Positions 24,611-37,618 of a stretch of 64,000 nucleotides of DNA are shown here, piece after piece (position 1 is the stretch's first letter; the number at the start of each line of letters is the position of its first letter). Origin of the DNA: Ashinkailepas kermadecensis. Taxonomy: Eukaryota > Arthropoda > Thecostraca > Neolepadidae. Made by a program: the position numbers and the translations under genes. The notes beneath the pieces were generated by a model. The model saw nothing but the letters and a program-made list of their open reading frames with translations, did not search any database and was not told the DNA's origin. The DNA is taken from assembly GCA_034440615.1 (NCBI GenBank), contig JAOTOM010005134.1, forward strand, positions 970,001 to 1,034,000, written 5' to 3'.

Positions 24611-26320
24611 ATATAGTCAGAGGTCTTCCCCCACATTTGATAACACCATTGGTCCGAGATAGTGCTTCGCAACATCCGAACTGAGACACAATCGTGCTCC
24701 GCGACTTCATCCGATGAACGAGAGACTACATCCGCGTGGATCGACATCAACGCCGACGCCACATAGAGTAGAGTGTCGGCTGCGTACGAGGCTGCCCGGC
24801 GCGAGTGACGGTGCCGAGTCGTTTCTTACGGCAGCTGGCGAATATTGCACATAGAGTATAATGCTGATTGGTGCGACGGACGCACGCACATATTGTGTGA
24901 GGATGGTAGCTCACTGGCAGCTATACACTCCCCCCCCCCCTCGACCTAGCCCCTCCCCTTACCCCACTCTCCGCCTGCACCGCCGCCGCATCCTCGGGCG
25001 CCCAGTCGTCCAGAAAGCCAGGCGCCGAACTCTGACACAAACTGGCCGTCGGTCAGGGCGCCGGGCGACTCTTGCGACCAGGGCGGCGGCGGCGGCGGCG
25101 GCGGCGGCTCCGACTGCAGCAGCCGTCTGAGAGGGTTCGTGGCGAGCCCGAGTGTTGCCAGAGGCTGGAGGACACCTCGCCAACACAGGGCATCTCCAGA
25201 CCGCGGGTGTCCACGTTCACGTGTTGGTGGAGGCGGACAGCTCCACACCAGGTACGCTCAGTGATCGACACGTGGCATGAGGGGCGTTCACAACGGCAAC
25301 ATGCTCCACGCCAGGTTGCTGACAGTCCTTCCTGGTATAAAGGATGTCATTCTTGGTTTCAACTAGAACATGTTGGATTCGAACAAAAAAAGTATAGCAT
25401 GCAAAGGGGCGCAGCCGGGAGCTTCTTAAGCCGGGTTTAGCCAAAAACAAAAATGTGATGAAACTGGGACGGCTGTTCAAGCGCAGAGCGCATTGAAAGG
25501 TTCTCGTTTTGCGTTGTGAAAATCTAAAAAATTAATTGTTTCATCTAGTGCATTTTTGGTTGCTTAGGGGGGCGAGACTCCCTTCGCTGAGCCATATTTA
25601 AGTGTTGATCATGCTGCATTTAATATTAATAATGAATTAGCTTCAATCAGTTATTACAGGTTTCACATGCATAACAAGAACAATTTATGGCATGGAAATA
25701 AGCAGAAAGCCATGTTATATGGAGCGCTTTCTGGTATGATTCTCATCAAGCCATTTTATATTCCAAAGCTCATACTCTCAGATGTGGAAGTCAGACAATC
25801 ACTCGCTGTAAAAAAATATCCTACACATGAGTTGCCGTGCGAATATTTTATTGCTTGGGCATTGTGAGCATATCGGGAGTATCAACTATGTATGTATAAA
25901 CTTGTTTGACATCCATGAAGTAGAATTTGTTTTCCTAATTTCACTTCCCGCTGCCGCGGTAAGGCCTTTACCATACACCTCGCTGATTTAACTATTGCGC
26001 TAATTTTGTCATTTGGTAGTCATGCGTCGAGACAATACAGGCCAGTGCATTTCCACAAAATTTATAAATGTATCGTTATTGGCTGATATTCGTAAGTTTA
26101 GTTCTTCTTTTTTAGCAGAAAAACTATTCTAAGCTAACTTAACTCTTAAAAACTATTTGGTATTGAACCTGTTGTGAGAATTACAATTACTGATTGCTTC
26201 TAATGCTGATCAATATCCCAGGTTTGTTCGCTTCATCTTGCTCCTGAGCCTGCGTGACCTGGAATGAAAAATCCGCCACATACTCGGCTGTGGATGAGCG
26301 CGAGGTATCAGCCAAGTCGT
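24609..26320. other. Intronic unique DNA, no gene
   Basis: Contains a poly-C tract (24930-24941) and a GGC repeat (25081-25107). The remainder is AT-rich without recognisable features. Confidence 0.45.
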
Positions 26321-26329
26321 CATGAGCGT

Positions 26330-26560
26330 CGCCACGAATTTCGGATGTGGACACGTAGCGTTCTTGAATGTGGGCACGGAGCGTTATTGAATGAGGGCAC
26401 GGAGCGTTATTGGACGTGGACATGGAACGTTATTGAATGAGGGTACGGAGCGTCATTGAATGTGGGCAAGGAACGTTATTGGACGGGGGCACGGAGCGTT
26501 ATTGAATGTGGATACGGAGCGTTATTGAATGTGGGCACAGAGCGTTATTGAAGGTGTCGG
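26330..26560. repeat. About 23-bp minisatellite, about 10 copies
   Basis: The unit is close to gcacggagcgttattgaatg plus tgg. Confidence 0.88.
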
Positions 26561-26565
26561 AAGAA

Positions 26566-26712
26566 GTTTCCAGTGCCAGAAGGTGACGGAACTGGTCCTT
26601 AGCCAGTGACAGAAGGTGACTGAACTGGTCCGTTCCCAGTGGCAGAAGGTGACGGAATTGGTTCTTTCCCAGTAGCAGAAGGTGTTGGAAGTGGTCCTTA
26701 GCCAGTGGCAGG
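26566..26712. repeat. 33-bp tandem repeat, 4 copies
   Basis: The unit contains agaaggtgacggaactggtc and then cttagccagtggc. Confidence 0.85.
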
Positions 26713-26744
26713 CTGCTGTGGGACCGGCAATGAAAAGTGCAACG

Positions 26745-27065
26745 GCACCGACTCTGCTGCGTCTGCTGTCTCTGTGGTCTGCGCTCTGCTGTGTCTGCTG
26801 TTTCTGCTGTGTCCGCTGTCTCTATGGTCTGCACTCTGCTGTGTCTGCTGTCTGTGGTCTGCGCTCTGCTGTGTATCCAGTGTCTGATGTATCTGCAGTA
26901 TCTGTTGTCTTTGCTGTGTCTGCTGTCTCTGCTGTCTGCTGTGTCTGCTGTCTCTGCGGTGTCTGCTGTATCTGTGGTCCGCTGTCTCTGTGGTCTGCAC
27001 TCTGCGTCTCGTAGTCTGTGTGCTGTCTGTGGTCTCTGTGGTCTCGTAGTCTGTGCGCAGACTAC
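26745..27065. repeat. CTG-rich low-complexity array
   Basis: Irregular repeats of gtctgctgtctctgtggtct. Variable unit, strong strand asymmetry (C/T/G on plus, almost no A). Confidence 0.85.
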
Positions 27066-27865
27066 GAGACATTTTGATAAAGGCAGGCGCAAAGTTCAAA
27101 TATCGACCTGGGAGTAGCTGGGAAATCTGACAGCGCAAAGCCGAATGCATCAACGGCTGTGTTCAGGTCTACTCCACTTCGAGGTGCCTTTGACCATAAG
27201 CGCAGCATACAAAAGAAAAACCAAACTTATCTGACCGTCATAGAAAAGAAGGTGCTCCAGTACATCTGTGCAACGGCCCTGGCTTTTCTGAAACTCGAAC
27301 GATGAAAAAAAAATGGATATGGAGATTGGCTTCTGGGAAGACCACGGCAAGGAGTGACCAGACACAATCGCAAGTCTCCCCACACGCAACACGCTGCAAA
27401 ACTCACTGTCGGTTTCCGCCGGCGCGTGACAGGCGTCGCGACGACTGGTCTCGAGTTAAGCAGAAATTTGATGAAAAAGTATTGCCGCTCCCCTGTCATT
27501 GATGGCCGGTTTATGGTGTGTTGTGGCCGTTTTTACCTCTGCAGGCCGTCTGCGACCGGCGTGCGTGGTCCCGTTGCCGCGGCAGTAAACTGTTTACGAG
27601 GCCGTGTCGGCGTGAGAGGCAGCGACAGATGCCGCGCCGGCGCCCCGCCGCCCGCACACTCCAGCCCGGCCCACTCACATGGTCCACCTCCGTGTGGCCA
27701 GCGTCTATATGTCAGGCCGAGGGTTCGAGCGGGACGTTAGAGGCGCCGTACGGCGCGCAGAACATCAGTGTTGTTATTTCACCTGAAATGCATAGCTCCG
27801 CTTTGGCTGGGGAACGGTAGCATGTTTCCTGTCGACGCCACGTCGCACTGACTGGCGAGAAGTCG
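27066..27865. other. Intronic unique DNA, no feature seen
   Basis: Becomes CpG-rich at 27530-27760. No recognisable gene. Confidence 0.45.
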
Positions 27866-28096
27866 TAGCCCGCTTCTCCACCAGCATCACCAGCTGGTGA
27901 CAATGGACGGACGAGCGAGCAGTCATAACCCGCTTCTCCACCAACATCACGAGCTGGCGACAATGGACGGACTAGCGAGCAGTCATAACCTGATTCTCCA
28001 CCAACATCACGAGCTGACGACAATGGGCGGACTAGCCAGCAGCCATAACCCGCTTCTCCACCAACATCATCAGCTGGCGACAATGGATGGATTTCA
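27866..28096. repeat. 60-bp minisatellite, 4 copies
   Basis: The unit contains cttctccaccaacatcacga then gctggcgacaatggacggac. Confidence 0.9.
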
Positions 28097-29000
28097 CAGT
28101 CGTAGTGAGAGACGTTCATCACGGGGGGGTCCGTGACCACTAACTGTCCCTCCTCCTCCGCCCACAGCCCACATGCACCCACCATCGCCCTACTTCCTCC
28201 ACCTCTCTTGGCTTCACACCAGATCAACGCGGAATACCGAGGCATGCCTGCTAATCACAGTCAGCAGACAAGGAGGTGTCGGTCTCTTTTTGCTAAGGCG
28301 TCGGCATATCCACCTCACTTACATTAGTTGCAAAATTCCTCTGCGTCTGCCATCAGCAGGACTGCCACGTCTTTCATGGTTCAGATATCACCGTCCAGGC
28401 AGTCTACGAAATATGCGCTTCCACTTGGCTTGTGGTGGCTACAAATACACCTGGCACTTTGAAGGGAGATGACTGCCGAGACTACTACAGTCATTATGAC
28501 CTGTCAGCCAAAGCTCAGTAGCTTCCCGAGTCGCCAACAAAGCATCGCACAACCTAACGCATCCAGCCTATGGACTGGTCGAGCGGCACCCACATCTGAC
28601 ATCAGGATCCGTTCCCCTCCGCCAGCGTGATGTAGCGATAGATTGGCGTGAGACAGGGCACTTTCGTACCGCCGGCGGTGGTCAGGCTCAGGCTACAGGT
28701 GCAAACCGACCGGGGGATATCCGCCGCCGCCCCGCCCCGGCCGGCTTAACAAGCCAGCACCAAGGCGTTTCTGGTGCCGTATCAAGGCAAGCTGATCAGC
28801 ACGTAGCTGGAGAAGTGTGAACAAGAGGCTTTGAACAAAACCAGTGCAAAGTCAGCAGTAAATTGGAGATGCATTGATATTTTCAGTATCTGGATGAGTA
28901 GAGGCAGAGCAGTTTGGTTTTCATTGGTCAGCCAATGTCATCAATCCTAAAATTCACCATGGACTGAGGTGCATAGCGGATGAAATAGAATTCGTACACG
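28097..29000. other. Intronic unique DNA, no feature seen
   Basis: No recognisable gene or element. Confidence 0.45.
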
Positions 29001-29004
29001 TGGT

Positions 29005-29170
29005 GGTAAACCTAGCTGTAGCCTGTTCAATAAACGTTTTTACTACTTACTATTTACTACACTGACGTAAGTTTGAATTCACTACTTATAACTTTAATCT
29101 GTTTCATATCAAAGTTGAACATAGTAAACAAGTCGCAGTAAATTCTCGTCAGTAGTAAATACGTCGAGTT
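29005..29170. mobile_element. Palindromic TAG/TAA-rich element, copy 1
   Basis: Starts near gtagcctgttca, then tttttactacttactattta, and returns as gtcagtagtaaatacgtcg. It resembles the better palindrome at 30865-31108, with opposite-strand TAGTAA and TTACTA tracts. Superfamily unknown. Confidence 0.4.
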
Positions 29171-29650
29171 GGGTATGTGTGGTGCATTTGCCATGATTTA
29201 ATCAAGCAAGTTGCCCTCAAGACATTCTGAAAACAAGATATTGACTATTTTCTGTCATTGCAGGTACCAAACTTTTGAAAAAGACATGCATAAATCGTAA
29301 TATTTTAACCAATGAAAAAGCAAGTGTAATTGTAAGGAAAATGCAAAACAAAATGTACGCTAAAAGACAGTTTCAGCTCGGATCAATGAAACAAACTAGA
29401 ACAAGCGTGAACATCAATGGCTAATTGCTATTTTCAGGCACCTTTTTACTTGCTCAGTGCAGATAAAAAATATATCGGGGAGCTCAACACGAAAAAGCTT
29501 GTCATCCTGTTTACAAGTGGCTAGATTAGAGGTGGTGGTGGTGGTGTGGGGGGGTGAAATGGGCGAAGGCCCTTGTTTTTGTAGGGAAGTGGGTCTATAT
29601 TGTCTAGAAAACTTGTTGAACGGGAGGAGATAGGTCTTCATTTACAAAGT
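29171..29650. other. Intronic AT-rich DNA, no feature seen
   Basis: Contains a short GGTGGT tract at about 29530-29555. No recognisable gene or element. Confidence 0.45.
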
Positions 29651-29654
29651 CCTG

Positions 29655-29655
29655 A

Positions 29656-29690
<35 letters not shown>
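29655..29690. repeat. (TA)n microsatellite
   Basis: About 16 TA dinucleotides. Confidence 0.95.
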
Positions 29691-29691
<1 letters not shown>

Positions 29692-30320
29692 AAGGGGTCC
29701 CCAGACGTGCGTGGAGCGCACCCAAAGGCCAGCAATGCTTCGTACCACGTTTTGGAAAAGATTATGCAGCTTGAACCGGTACCACCGAAGACAACCATCA
29801 AAAATAAAGTATGGGCTGTACCCCAATCCACTAACAAAGCAACCAGAAATGCTAGCATCCGTTCTACTTACAATTTGCTTTCGTATAAAAAGTAGTGCTC
29901 CTTGTTGCACACAGAAGAGAATGCGATCTTCATTGTGGGAGCTAAATGGCCGCCGCCAACGAGAAGCAGCACGAAAATATTTCCTCAGCTCACGTCAAAC
30001 ACCGCCTGGGTTCTCAAAACGTCCCGTTAGAACGTGAATCAGACAGCTACCGATATTGACAACGCCCGTTAATTCTTGGGCATCCCACCTACTTTACTCA
30101 GGCCCCCACAGTGCACCACTTCCACGGCTTGACCACTTCGACCGGTTCACCTTCACTGTAACTGACTGTCACTGCGGTAACTACAAAGAAAGGGCGCGAG
30201 CGGAGAAAAAAACGAGTGTTGTGCGTGACCGCTGTGACATGAGCGCTAGCTGATTGTTGTAACATCAGCTGATCGACTGAGTGAAATAGCCACATGAAAC
30301 TTCCTCGAGGCCATTTTGAC
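29691..30320. other. Intronic unique DNA, no feature seen
   Basis: Short ORFs on both strands without recognisable domains. No element signature. Confidence 0.45.
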
Positions 30321-30560
30321 CAGGGGCGGATACAGGGGTCATTTGGAACATGTGCCCCCATCCACGGCGTCCCTCTGGACGGGATAGCGTCCCGTACCCT
30401 CAACGGATTTATCTGCCAATGGTATCTCTTTCAGGAGAAAAGGGGTCCTTTTGAGACGAATAGGCGCCTCTCAGTATGCATGAATGCATACTTCCCGCTC
30501 AGCGAATTTTCCGCCCAAAGCGCCCATCCGAGAACATGCGCACCACCATCAGCTAATCCA
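30321..30560. mobile_element. hAT-like MITE, left-end fragment
   Basis: Starts caggggcggatacaggggtc, matching the left terminus of the intact copy at 55717. It then has tgtgcccccatccacgg, comparable to the same position in that copy. A right terminus was not found, so the right limit is approximate. Confidence 0.5.
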
Positions 30561-30864
30561 CTGAGAGTCGGGAGCCAATCTATCACCATCAATACAAATT
30601 ACTTGCCTTTCATTTCACAAAAAACAGCAGTATGGGCTCTTTCCGAAATGGCTCTGGCAGATCCAGGTTCATGTTCATGCATGGCCTGAATCTCCGTGGC
30701 CTTCGTCGCCTCCCATTTTAAACATCCATGCTTAATAGTCAGCTTGTTTTAATGTCCATACTGCTCAGATGGAATCACTTGACAGAGAACGACTTGACAG
30801 AGTCTCACTCTCAAATATAACCATTGGATAATCTCAGATCAGAGAAACATTTACCATGGATGGG

Positions 30865-31108
30865 GCAGAGTAAACTTTGGTAGTAAGTTCTGCTTCACTT
30901 TTACTACAAGTTGTAGTTGTAGTTGTAAGTAGTAACTTTTATGAAACAGCCTGCCTGAATTTAGCCCAGGATGGTAGTAAGTAGTAAGTAGTAAGTAGTA
31001 GATTGGAAGTAGTAAATTAAAATTGTAAATTTTGTTTTATGCAACATAATTTTACTACTTACTACTTACTACTTACACCGAAATTTTGTTTCATGAAACA
31101 GGCTACTG
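30865..31108. mobile_element. Palindromic TAG-rich element, copy 2
   Basis: (GTAGTAA)n at about 30885-31015 faces (TTACTAC)n at 31050-31078. The outer part includes atgaaacagcctgcctg on one side and tttcatgaaacaggctac on the other. It forms a long imperfect hairpin. Confidence 0.5.
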
Positions 31109-32935
31109 AAGATTTCTTACACTGATTTGCAATGAACGAATATGAAGACTTATATGCAAAGCCTTCCACTACAAAAGCCTACCTGCATCACTCCTCTGAT
31201 TATCCCGCTTGCGTGAAGAAATGCATATGGAATGCAGGAGAAGTTGGCCTGGCTATGGGGATCAAGCGCATTTTTTAAAGAAAAGAAGCCATCTGCGACA
31301 CATATGTAAGCTAAGCGATAGGCTAAGGGATAGAGGGCACCCGAACACGTTGATAGAGAAAACTGAGCGAAGTGGACCATACCAGTAGGAGACACCATTT
31401 GGCAGAAACAAAAGAGGAAGTATCAGGATATAGTACTACCCATAGTAATATCAGCATGAGACACAATTTGTGACGCTGTACGAGCAAGGGCCAGAGGTGG
31501 GCTATGGGGCTCCCCCAGCTCTCCAGGCGCAGGATCGGACACTATAGCGCCGCAGGAAATGACCAATTATGACCGAATGGGATGAATGATGGCCCGACGG
31601 TAACTGCGCTGTCTTGGCAACCCTTGAAGACCTTATTGGGTCGCACACCTTTTGGGTTGAACTTCCGTTGATGTGCATGAAATTTGGAAGAAATATAATC
31701 TGTTTCAACAATTCGGCACATTGCATTCCAGTTTGGGATGCGTGCTCCATATCAGGCAGAGGAGGCAGATTGTGGAAATAGTGTCGGCAATGCCGACTAT
31801 AGGCTTTGAAGAACAATATAATCCATTCGGTAGTTTGCTGTGATCTTGTCGAAATCGGCTCATCTGCCGAATGTGATGAGGGTATCTCAAGCTTACATGC
31901 ACTATGCTGAATTGTCGAATTAACATGCGCCACGCTCTGCTTTTATTCGGCGGTCCTCCCGTTCAGCTTACAACCACCACACACCCAACCGCCACACATT
32001 GCCGGCGCTCCTCGTCGAGACGCGGACGAGGTGCGGCGCTCCTCGTCGGACTGACCAGTACTCACTGGCTACGCAACTGGCGGCCTGTACTCCCGATGTT
32101 TAAGGTGGGCGAAAAAGGGAACAGGGTCGGTCAGTCTGTGACGTAGAAAGGAGACAGGCGTTGATTGGTTACCATTGTTTGTGAATGGGGTGGCATGTTT
32201 TGTGTCGTGTGTCAGCCACGTTCTTCAATGTTGCGCTGTGAATGCGCTAAGATATTGAAGGAATGCACTGATATCGCATTAGGCACGTCAGTAAGAGCGT
32301 GTATTAATCAGCACAGTTTCTTAATAAAATAAAATATAATATGCGGAATCCATCATGTAGTACACAAGCAGTCCACAACTGCGCCAGCATTGTCCCTACT
32401 GCGTCAGTTTGCAACCAAAACATTCAGTGTGTACACATTGGTATATTGGATGTGGGTGGTGTCACGGAGGAGACTACCAATATTCTAACGTAAAGATGCA
32501 ATTTTTGTTTTCAGTATGTAGGCTATCGCTCGAAAGCTTAAAGGGAACAGGGGATTATGGGCTGAACTACCGAATTTGGGAAAAGTTTGTTGCTATTCAC
32601 AACGGAAATTGAGCATGACGAATTGACAACACTTATTATTTTCTTTTCGAATCACATCTAGTAATATGGGTTAGAAATGTCCGGATGTGTTTCCTTCCCC
32701 GTGCCCAATCATGATCAGGAATGTTAGGCAATTAAAGAATACAGCAGGTACTCAGGAGCGTTTCATTTTTTCCGGAAGCTATGAAGTGCAAGTGCTTTTG
32801 GAAATCCAATTGCACTGCATGAGGAAAGCCTTCTGGTCGTTGACGGAATTGGGAGGTCTGGACCCACTGCTCGAGGAAACTTTAAGGTCGTGCCTATATA
32901 ATGCATCCGATATAACGGGAAAGTGCACCGTGGAC
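31109..32935. other. Intronic DNA, no gene supported
   Basis: Mostly AT-rich with a small CpG-rich patch at 31960-32095. ORFs below 145 codons without recognisable domains. Confidence 0.45.
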
Positions 32936-33145
32936 TCGAGTCTACTATTTACCGGTGCTGCTCTGACAACGCCGGTAACGGGGAAGTGCATTGTGGATCC
33001 GAGTCTACTATTTATCTGTGCTGCTCTGACACTGTCGGATCGTTAACCGGTGTTGCTCTGACATCGCCGGATCATCTACCGGTGCTGCTTTGACACCGCC
33101 GGATCATCTACCGGTGCTGCTCTGACACTGTCGGATCGCCCCGGC
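32936..33145. repeat. 32- and 63-bp tandem repeats
   Basis: Two early units with ggaagtgcaccgtggactcg-like sequence, then 32-bp units of ggatcatctaccggtgctgc. Confidence 0.82.
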
Positions 33146-33427
33146 TAGTTAGTGGACAAATAATTGGGCAGTACAGATTCCAGGCAGGTGCCAAGTACAA
33201 CAAGCAGCGGAAATAAAGCGTGCACATGTGTGAATGTCATCGGGCGCCCCAACGTTGTACGAAGATTGGTAGCCAGTGACGAATTTTCCCCGTGTTGCAT
33301 CCTTCAAAAGAAGAGTGCCAGATTTGTGTTGAATTATTTACATAGCAAGTAATCCGAGGCCAAAAAAAAACTAACTCAGACTTCTGGAAAGAATGCATGC
33401 CATTAAAAAAAGAGTTTTTTAGGAGAA

Positions 33428-33690
33428 GTGAGATAAGGTCTGTGTGACCGAAGCTAGGGTATGACAAGTGTGACCGTAGCTGGGCTATGGCAGGTGTGAC
33501 CGTAGCTTGGGTAGGACAATTGTGACAGTAGCTGGGGTATGCAACTGTGACTGTAACTGGGGTATGACAAGTGTGACCGTAGCTGGGGTATGACAAGTGT
33601 GAACGTAGCTGGGAAAATGCTTGTGACGGAGACTGAGGTAAGGTATGTGTGACCGTAGCTGGGCTATGGCAGGTGTGACCGTGGCTGGGA
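33428..33690. repeat. 26-bp minisatellite, about 10 copies
   Basis: The unit is gtgtgaccgtagctggggta plus tgacaa. Confidence 0.9.
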
Positions 33691-34900
33691 ATTGGGTACC
33701 TTACATCTCACATTGAAAATGCAGGCACTTCGAATTCCCGACAGGCGTTTTTACCGCAACCAGCACATCAATTGAATTATAACGGGGACGGATCTAGAAT
33801 GCATTTATAGGTTGTGATCGAGATGATGGCGCGGCCACACAGCGCGGTCGTCGCCACAGATGGTGAGGTGGGACGACACGATTGTTTGGTGGATTTTCTC
33901 CGGACGACGCTACAGGCCCAGGTAATGCCAAGTTTCACGATGTCCGGGGAAGCTTGGCATGTCCTCCGCCGTGGTGCCGACCGTACCAGACAGTGCCCTA
34001 AGTCTGGACAGGTGGACATGTTGAACAACATGTTCGTCCTTAGCCCTTTCCAACAAAAAAGACGTCATCAAGCTTTGTCTAGGCACGGCAACTCGGTCGG
34101 GATCCCGACTGGCTGTTTATGAGTCGTGGGCTAATGCTAATCACAGCTCCCTGAACCCGACTCCGATCTTATTGCTAGATATAGGAAGCAATGACCTACG
34201 CTAGATGTAGAAAGCAATGGGACGATCACAATTCGTCATACGATGCAAACAATAGATCCTCAAGAAGGATAGGAGGCAACATATATGACCAGGACGATGC
34301 CAGCCTCCCCGACTTCGAGTTACTTCGAGCGCCTTATCTAGAACCTCTTCCGATATACCAGTATGTATTTCTGGGTAGCACAACTCAAGTCTACGAATCT
34401 TATGGCATTATTATTCCAGTACAGTCACAAAACAGGATAGCTGACGTCCGACTGGCGTACTCTCGCACAACAATCTCGGATCTCCTATATCTCACCGGCC
34501 TTCACTATCTTCCCCTGCGTCGCAAAGAGTCGTTGCTATTAACTTCGAGCGTCTCTACATTTTGGAGGCGGAGTACTCTACCTGACATCTGCCTCGGCTC
34601 AAACGATCGCCCAGCCTTGAGGAGCACAAGTTTCGTGACATGACATCGTAACACCCAATCATCATCAGAGGAAAAGTACTAAAAGTGAAAAGATGACTAT
34701 CCCAGGTGGCCCACAGAATGAAGAAAGTGCTCCCGTATGATCATGTGGTGGCATTTAAACGCCGAAGAAAATTCGGCATCGACTTAAAAAACAAGAATGA
34801 ATTGATGAAGATTAGCAAGTCTAGCACTCCGAAGTGTTCGAAAAAATCGTGTAATTTGTAACACAACACACGGTATGCAAGTAAAGCAAAAGTGTATGCA
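33691..34900. other. Intronic DNA, no gene supported
   Basis: Two plus ORFs (33814-34122 and 34191-34643) have no recognisable domain. They may be remnants of an unidentified repeat. Confidence 0.4.
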
Positions 34901-34944
34901 CAAATGTGTATATGTGCATACATACGACACAAGCAAAATATGTA

Positions 34945-35123
34945 TAATAAATTACGTCGCATACGGTGTGCTCTGCAAACTATGTATTGAGGTGCGCTAT
35001 TTGGGTGAGACAGGTGACAAGCTGTATATTCGGCTGCAAAATCACTTGTCCTCAATTCGTAGTTGTACAGCTGAGAACAAACTACCTGTGCGCGCCCACT
35101 CCAGTCCCTTGAGCACACGCTGA
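34945..35123 (+). mobile_element. Penelope-like element fragment (GIY-YIG endonuclease)
   Basis: The frame reads NYVAYGVLCKLCIEVRYLGE and then TGDKLYIRLQNHLSSIRS. This matches the C-terminal GIY-YIG domain of Penelope-like retroelements (VVY-x-I-x-C, YxGET, LxxR, H; family knowledge). It resembles the domain at 54131-54289. No reverse transcriptase is attached and the 33-bp array begins within 90 bp. Confidence 0.75.
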
Positions 35124-35205
35124 ATGACTCGCAGGCGGTGGGGATGGAGGAGTCGAGTGGCAGCGACCAGTAGATGACAAATTGACAGTGACAAGTGGAT
35201 AGGTT

Positions 35206-37225
35206 TGCTGGACACGGACAGTCCAAGGCGGGCTCATCACTGGACATAGACAGTACCAAGACGGGCCCAGCACTGGACACAGACAGTACCAAGGCGGGCC
35301 CAGCACTGGACACAGACAGTACCAAGGCGGGCCCATCACTGGACACAGACAGTACCAAGACGGGCCCAGCACTGGACACGGACAGTACCAAGGCGGGCCC
35401 AGCACTGGACACAGACAGTACCAAGGCGGGCCCATCATAGGACACAGACAGTACCAAGGCGGGCCCATCACTGGACACAGACAGTACCAAGGCGGGCCCA
35501 TCACTGGACACAGACAGTACCAAGGCGGGCCCATCACTGGACACAGACAGTACCAAGACGGGCCCAGCACTGGACACGGACAGTACCAAGGCGGGCTCAT
35601 CACTGGACACAGACAGTACCAAGGCGGGCCCATCATAGGACACAGACAGTACCAAGGCGGGCCCATCACTGGACACAGACAGTACCAAGGCGGGCCCATC
35701 ACTGGACACAGACAGTACCAAGGCGGGCCCATCACTGGACACAGACAGTACCAAGGCGGGCCCAGCACTGGACACAGACAGTACCAAGGCGGGCCCAGCA
35801 CTGGGCACGGACAGTACCAAGGCGGGCCCATCATAGGACACAGACAGTACCAAGGCGGGACCAGCACTGGACACAGACAGTACCAAGGCGGGCCCATCAC
35901 TGGACACAGACAGTACCAAGGCGGGCTCATCACTGGACACAGACAGTACCAAGGCGAGCCCATCACTGGACACAGACAGTACCAAGGCGGGCACATCATA
36001 GGACACAGGCAGTGCTAAGGCGAGTACATCACAGGACACAGACAGTACCAAGGCGGGCCCATCACTGGACACAGACAGTACCAAGGCGGGCCCAGCACTG
36101 GACACAGACAGTACCAAGGCGGGCTCATCACTGGACACAGACAGTACCAAGGCGGGCCCATCACTGGACACAGACAGTACCAAGGCGGGCTCATCACTGG
36201 ACACAGACAGTACCAAGGCGGGTCCATCACTGGACACAGACAGTACCAAGGTGGGCCCATCACTGGACACAGACAGTGCTAAGGCGGGTCCATCACTGGA
36301 CACAGACAGTGCTAAGGCGGGCCCATCACTGGACACAGACAGTACCAAGACGGGCCCATCACTGGACACAGACAGTGCTAAGGCGGGTCCATCACTGGAC
36401 ACAGACAGTACCAAGGTGGGCCCATCACTGGACACAGACAGTACCAAGGTGGGCCCATCACTGGACACAGACAGTACCAAGGTGAGCCCATCACTGGACA
36501 CAGACAGTACCAAGGTGGGCTCATCACTGGACACAGACAGTACCAAGGCGGGTCCATCACTGGACACAGACAGTACCAAGGCGGGCTCATCACTGGACAC
36601 AGACAGTGCTAAGGCGGGTCCATCACTGGACACAGACAGTACCAAGACGGGCTCATCACCAGACACAGACAGTACCAAGGCGGGCCCATCACTGGACACA
36701 GACAGTACCAAGGCGGGCCCATCACTGGACACAGACAGTACCAAGGCGGGCCCATCACTGGACACAGACAGTACCAAGACGGGCCCAGCACTGGACACAG
36801 ACAGTACCAAGGCGGGCCCAGCACTGGACACAGACAGTACCAAGGTGGGCCCATCACCAGACACAGACAGTACCAAGGTGAGCCCATCACTGGACACAGA
36901 CAGTACCAAGGCGGGCTCATCACCAGACACAGACAGTACCAAGGCGGGCCCATCACTGGACACAGACAGTACCAAGGTGAGCCCATCACTGGACACAGAC
37001 AGTACCAAGGCGGGCTCATCACCAGACACAGACAGTACCAAGGCGGGCCCATCACTGGACACAGACAGTACCAAGGCGGGCTCATCACCAGACACAGACA
37101 GTACCAAGGCGGGCCCATCACTGGACACGGTCAGTACTAAGACGGGCCCAGCACTGGACACAGACAGTACCAAGACGGGCCCAGCACTGGACACAGACAG
37201 TGCCAAGGCGGGATCTTCACTGGAC
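35206..37225. repeat. 33-bp minisatellite, about 60 copies (2 kb)
   Basis: The unit is gacacagacagtaccaaggc then gggcccatcactg. Main variants are ggcggg/gacggg/ggtggg and catcactg/cagcactg/catcatag. A period divisible by 3 keeps an 851-codon minus frame (34741-37296) and a 389-codon plus frame (36251-37420) open. Neither has a domain outside the repeat, a signal peptide or splice context. Confidence 0.96.
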
Positions 37226-37494
37226 TTCACTTCACCGGGCAATGTGCAATGTGGACACACCACAATGTATATCTTTATCTCGTATCTAAGTTGCATGTAC
37301 GAGAGGCACGCTTATTCTGGGCTATTTCCTGATGCTGCTACTGGTCTGCTTCTCAGTAGTTGGCTAATTGTGTGTGCACGAGGCACGCTATTGCGTACTT
37401 CATTGTATCTTTTGTATTGACGTTCTGTCATGGCAAATACCGAAGAGGTCCCACGGGCGAAATATATTGTTGGATTTGGTACATATTCTATGCA

Positions 37495-37618
37495 AGGTCA
37501 TATCACCTGTCCCCACCACCTGCCCAGCCCCGTCACCTGTCCCCGTCACCTGTCCCATCACCTGTCGAGCTCCGTCACCTGTCACGTTCTGGCACGTTCT
37601 GTCACGCTGTCACGTTTA
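37495..37618. repeat. Short (cacctgtccc)n repeat
   Basis: Irregular units of cacctgtccccgtcacctgt. Confidence 0.8.

Noticed and set aside
34741..37296. 851-codon minus ORF with VLSVSSDGPAL repeats
   Set aside because: Entirely produced by the 33-bp array, whose length is a multiple of three. There is no domain, signal or splice context outside the repeat.
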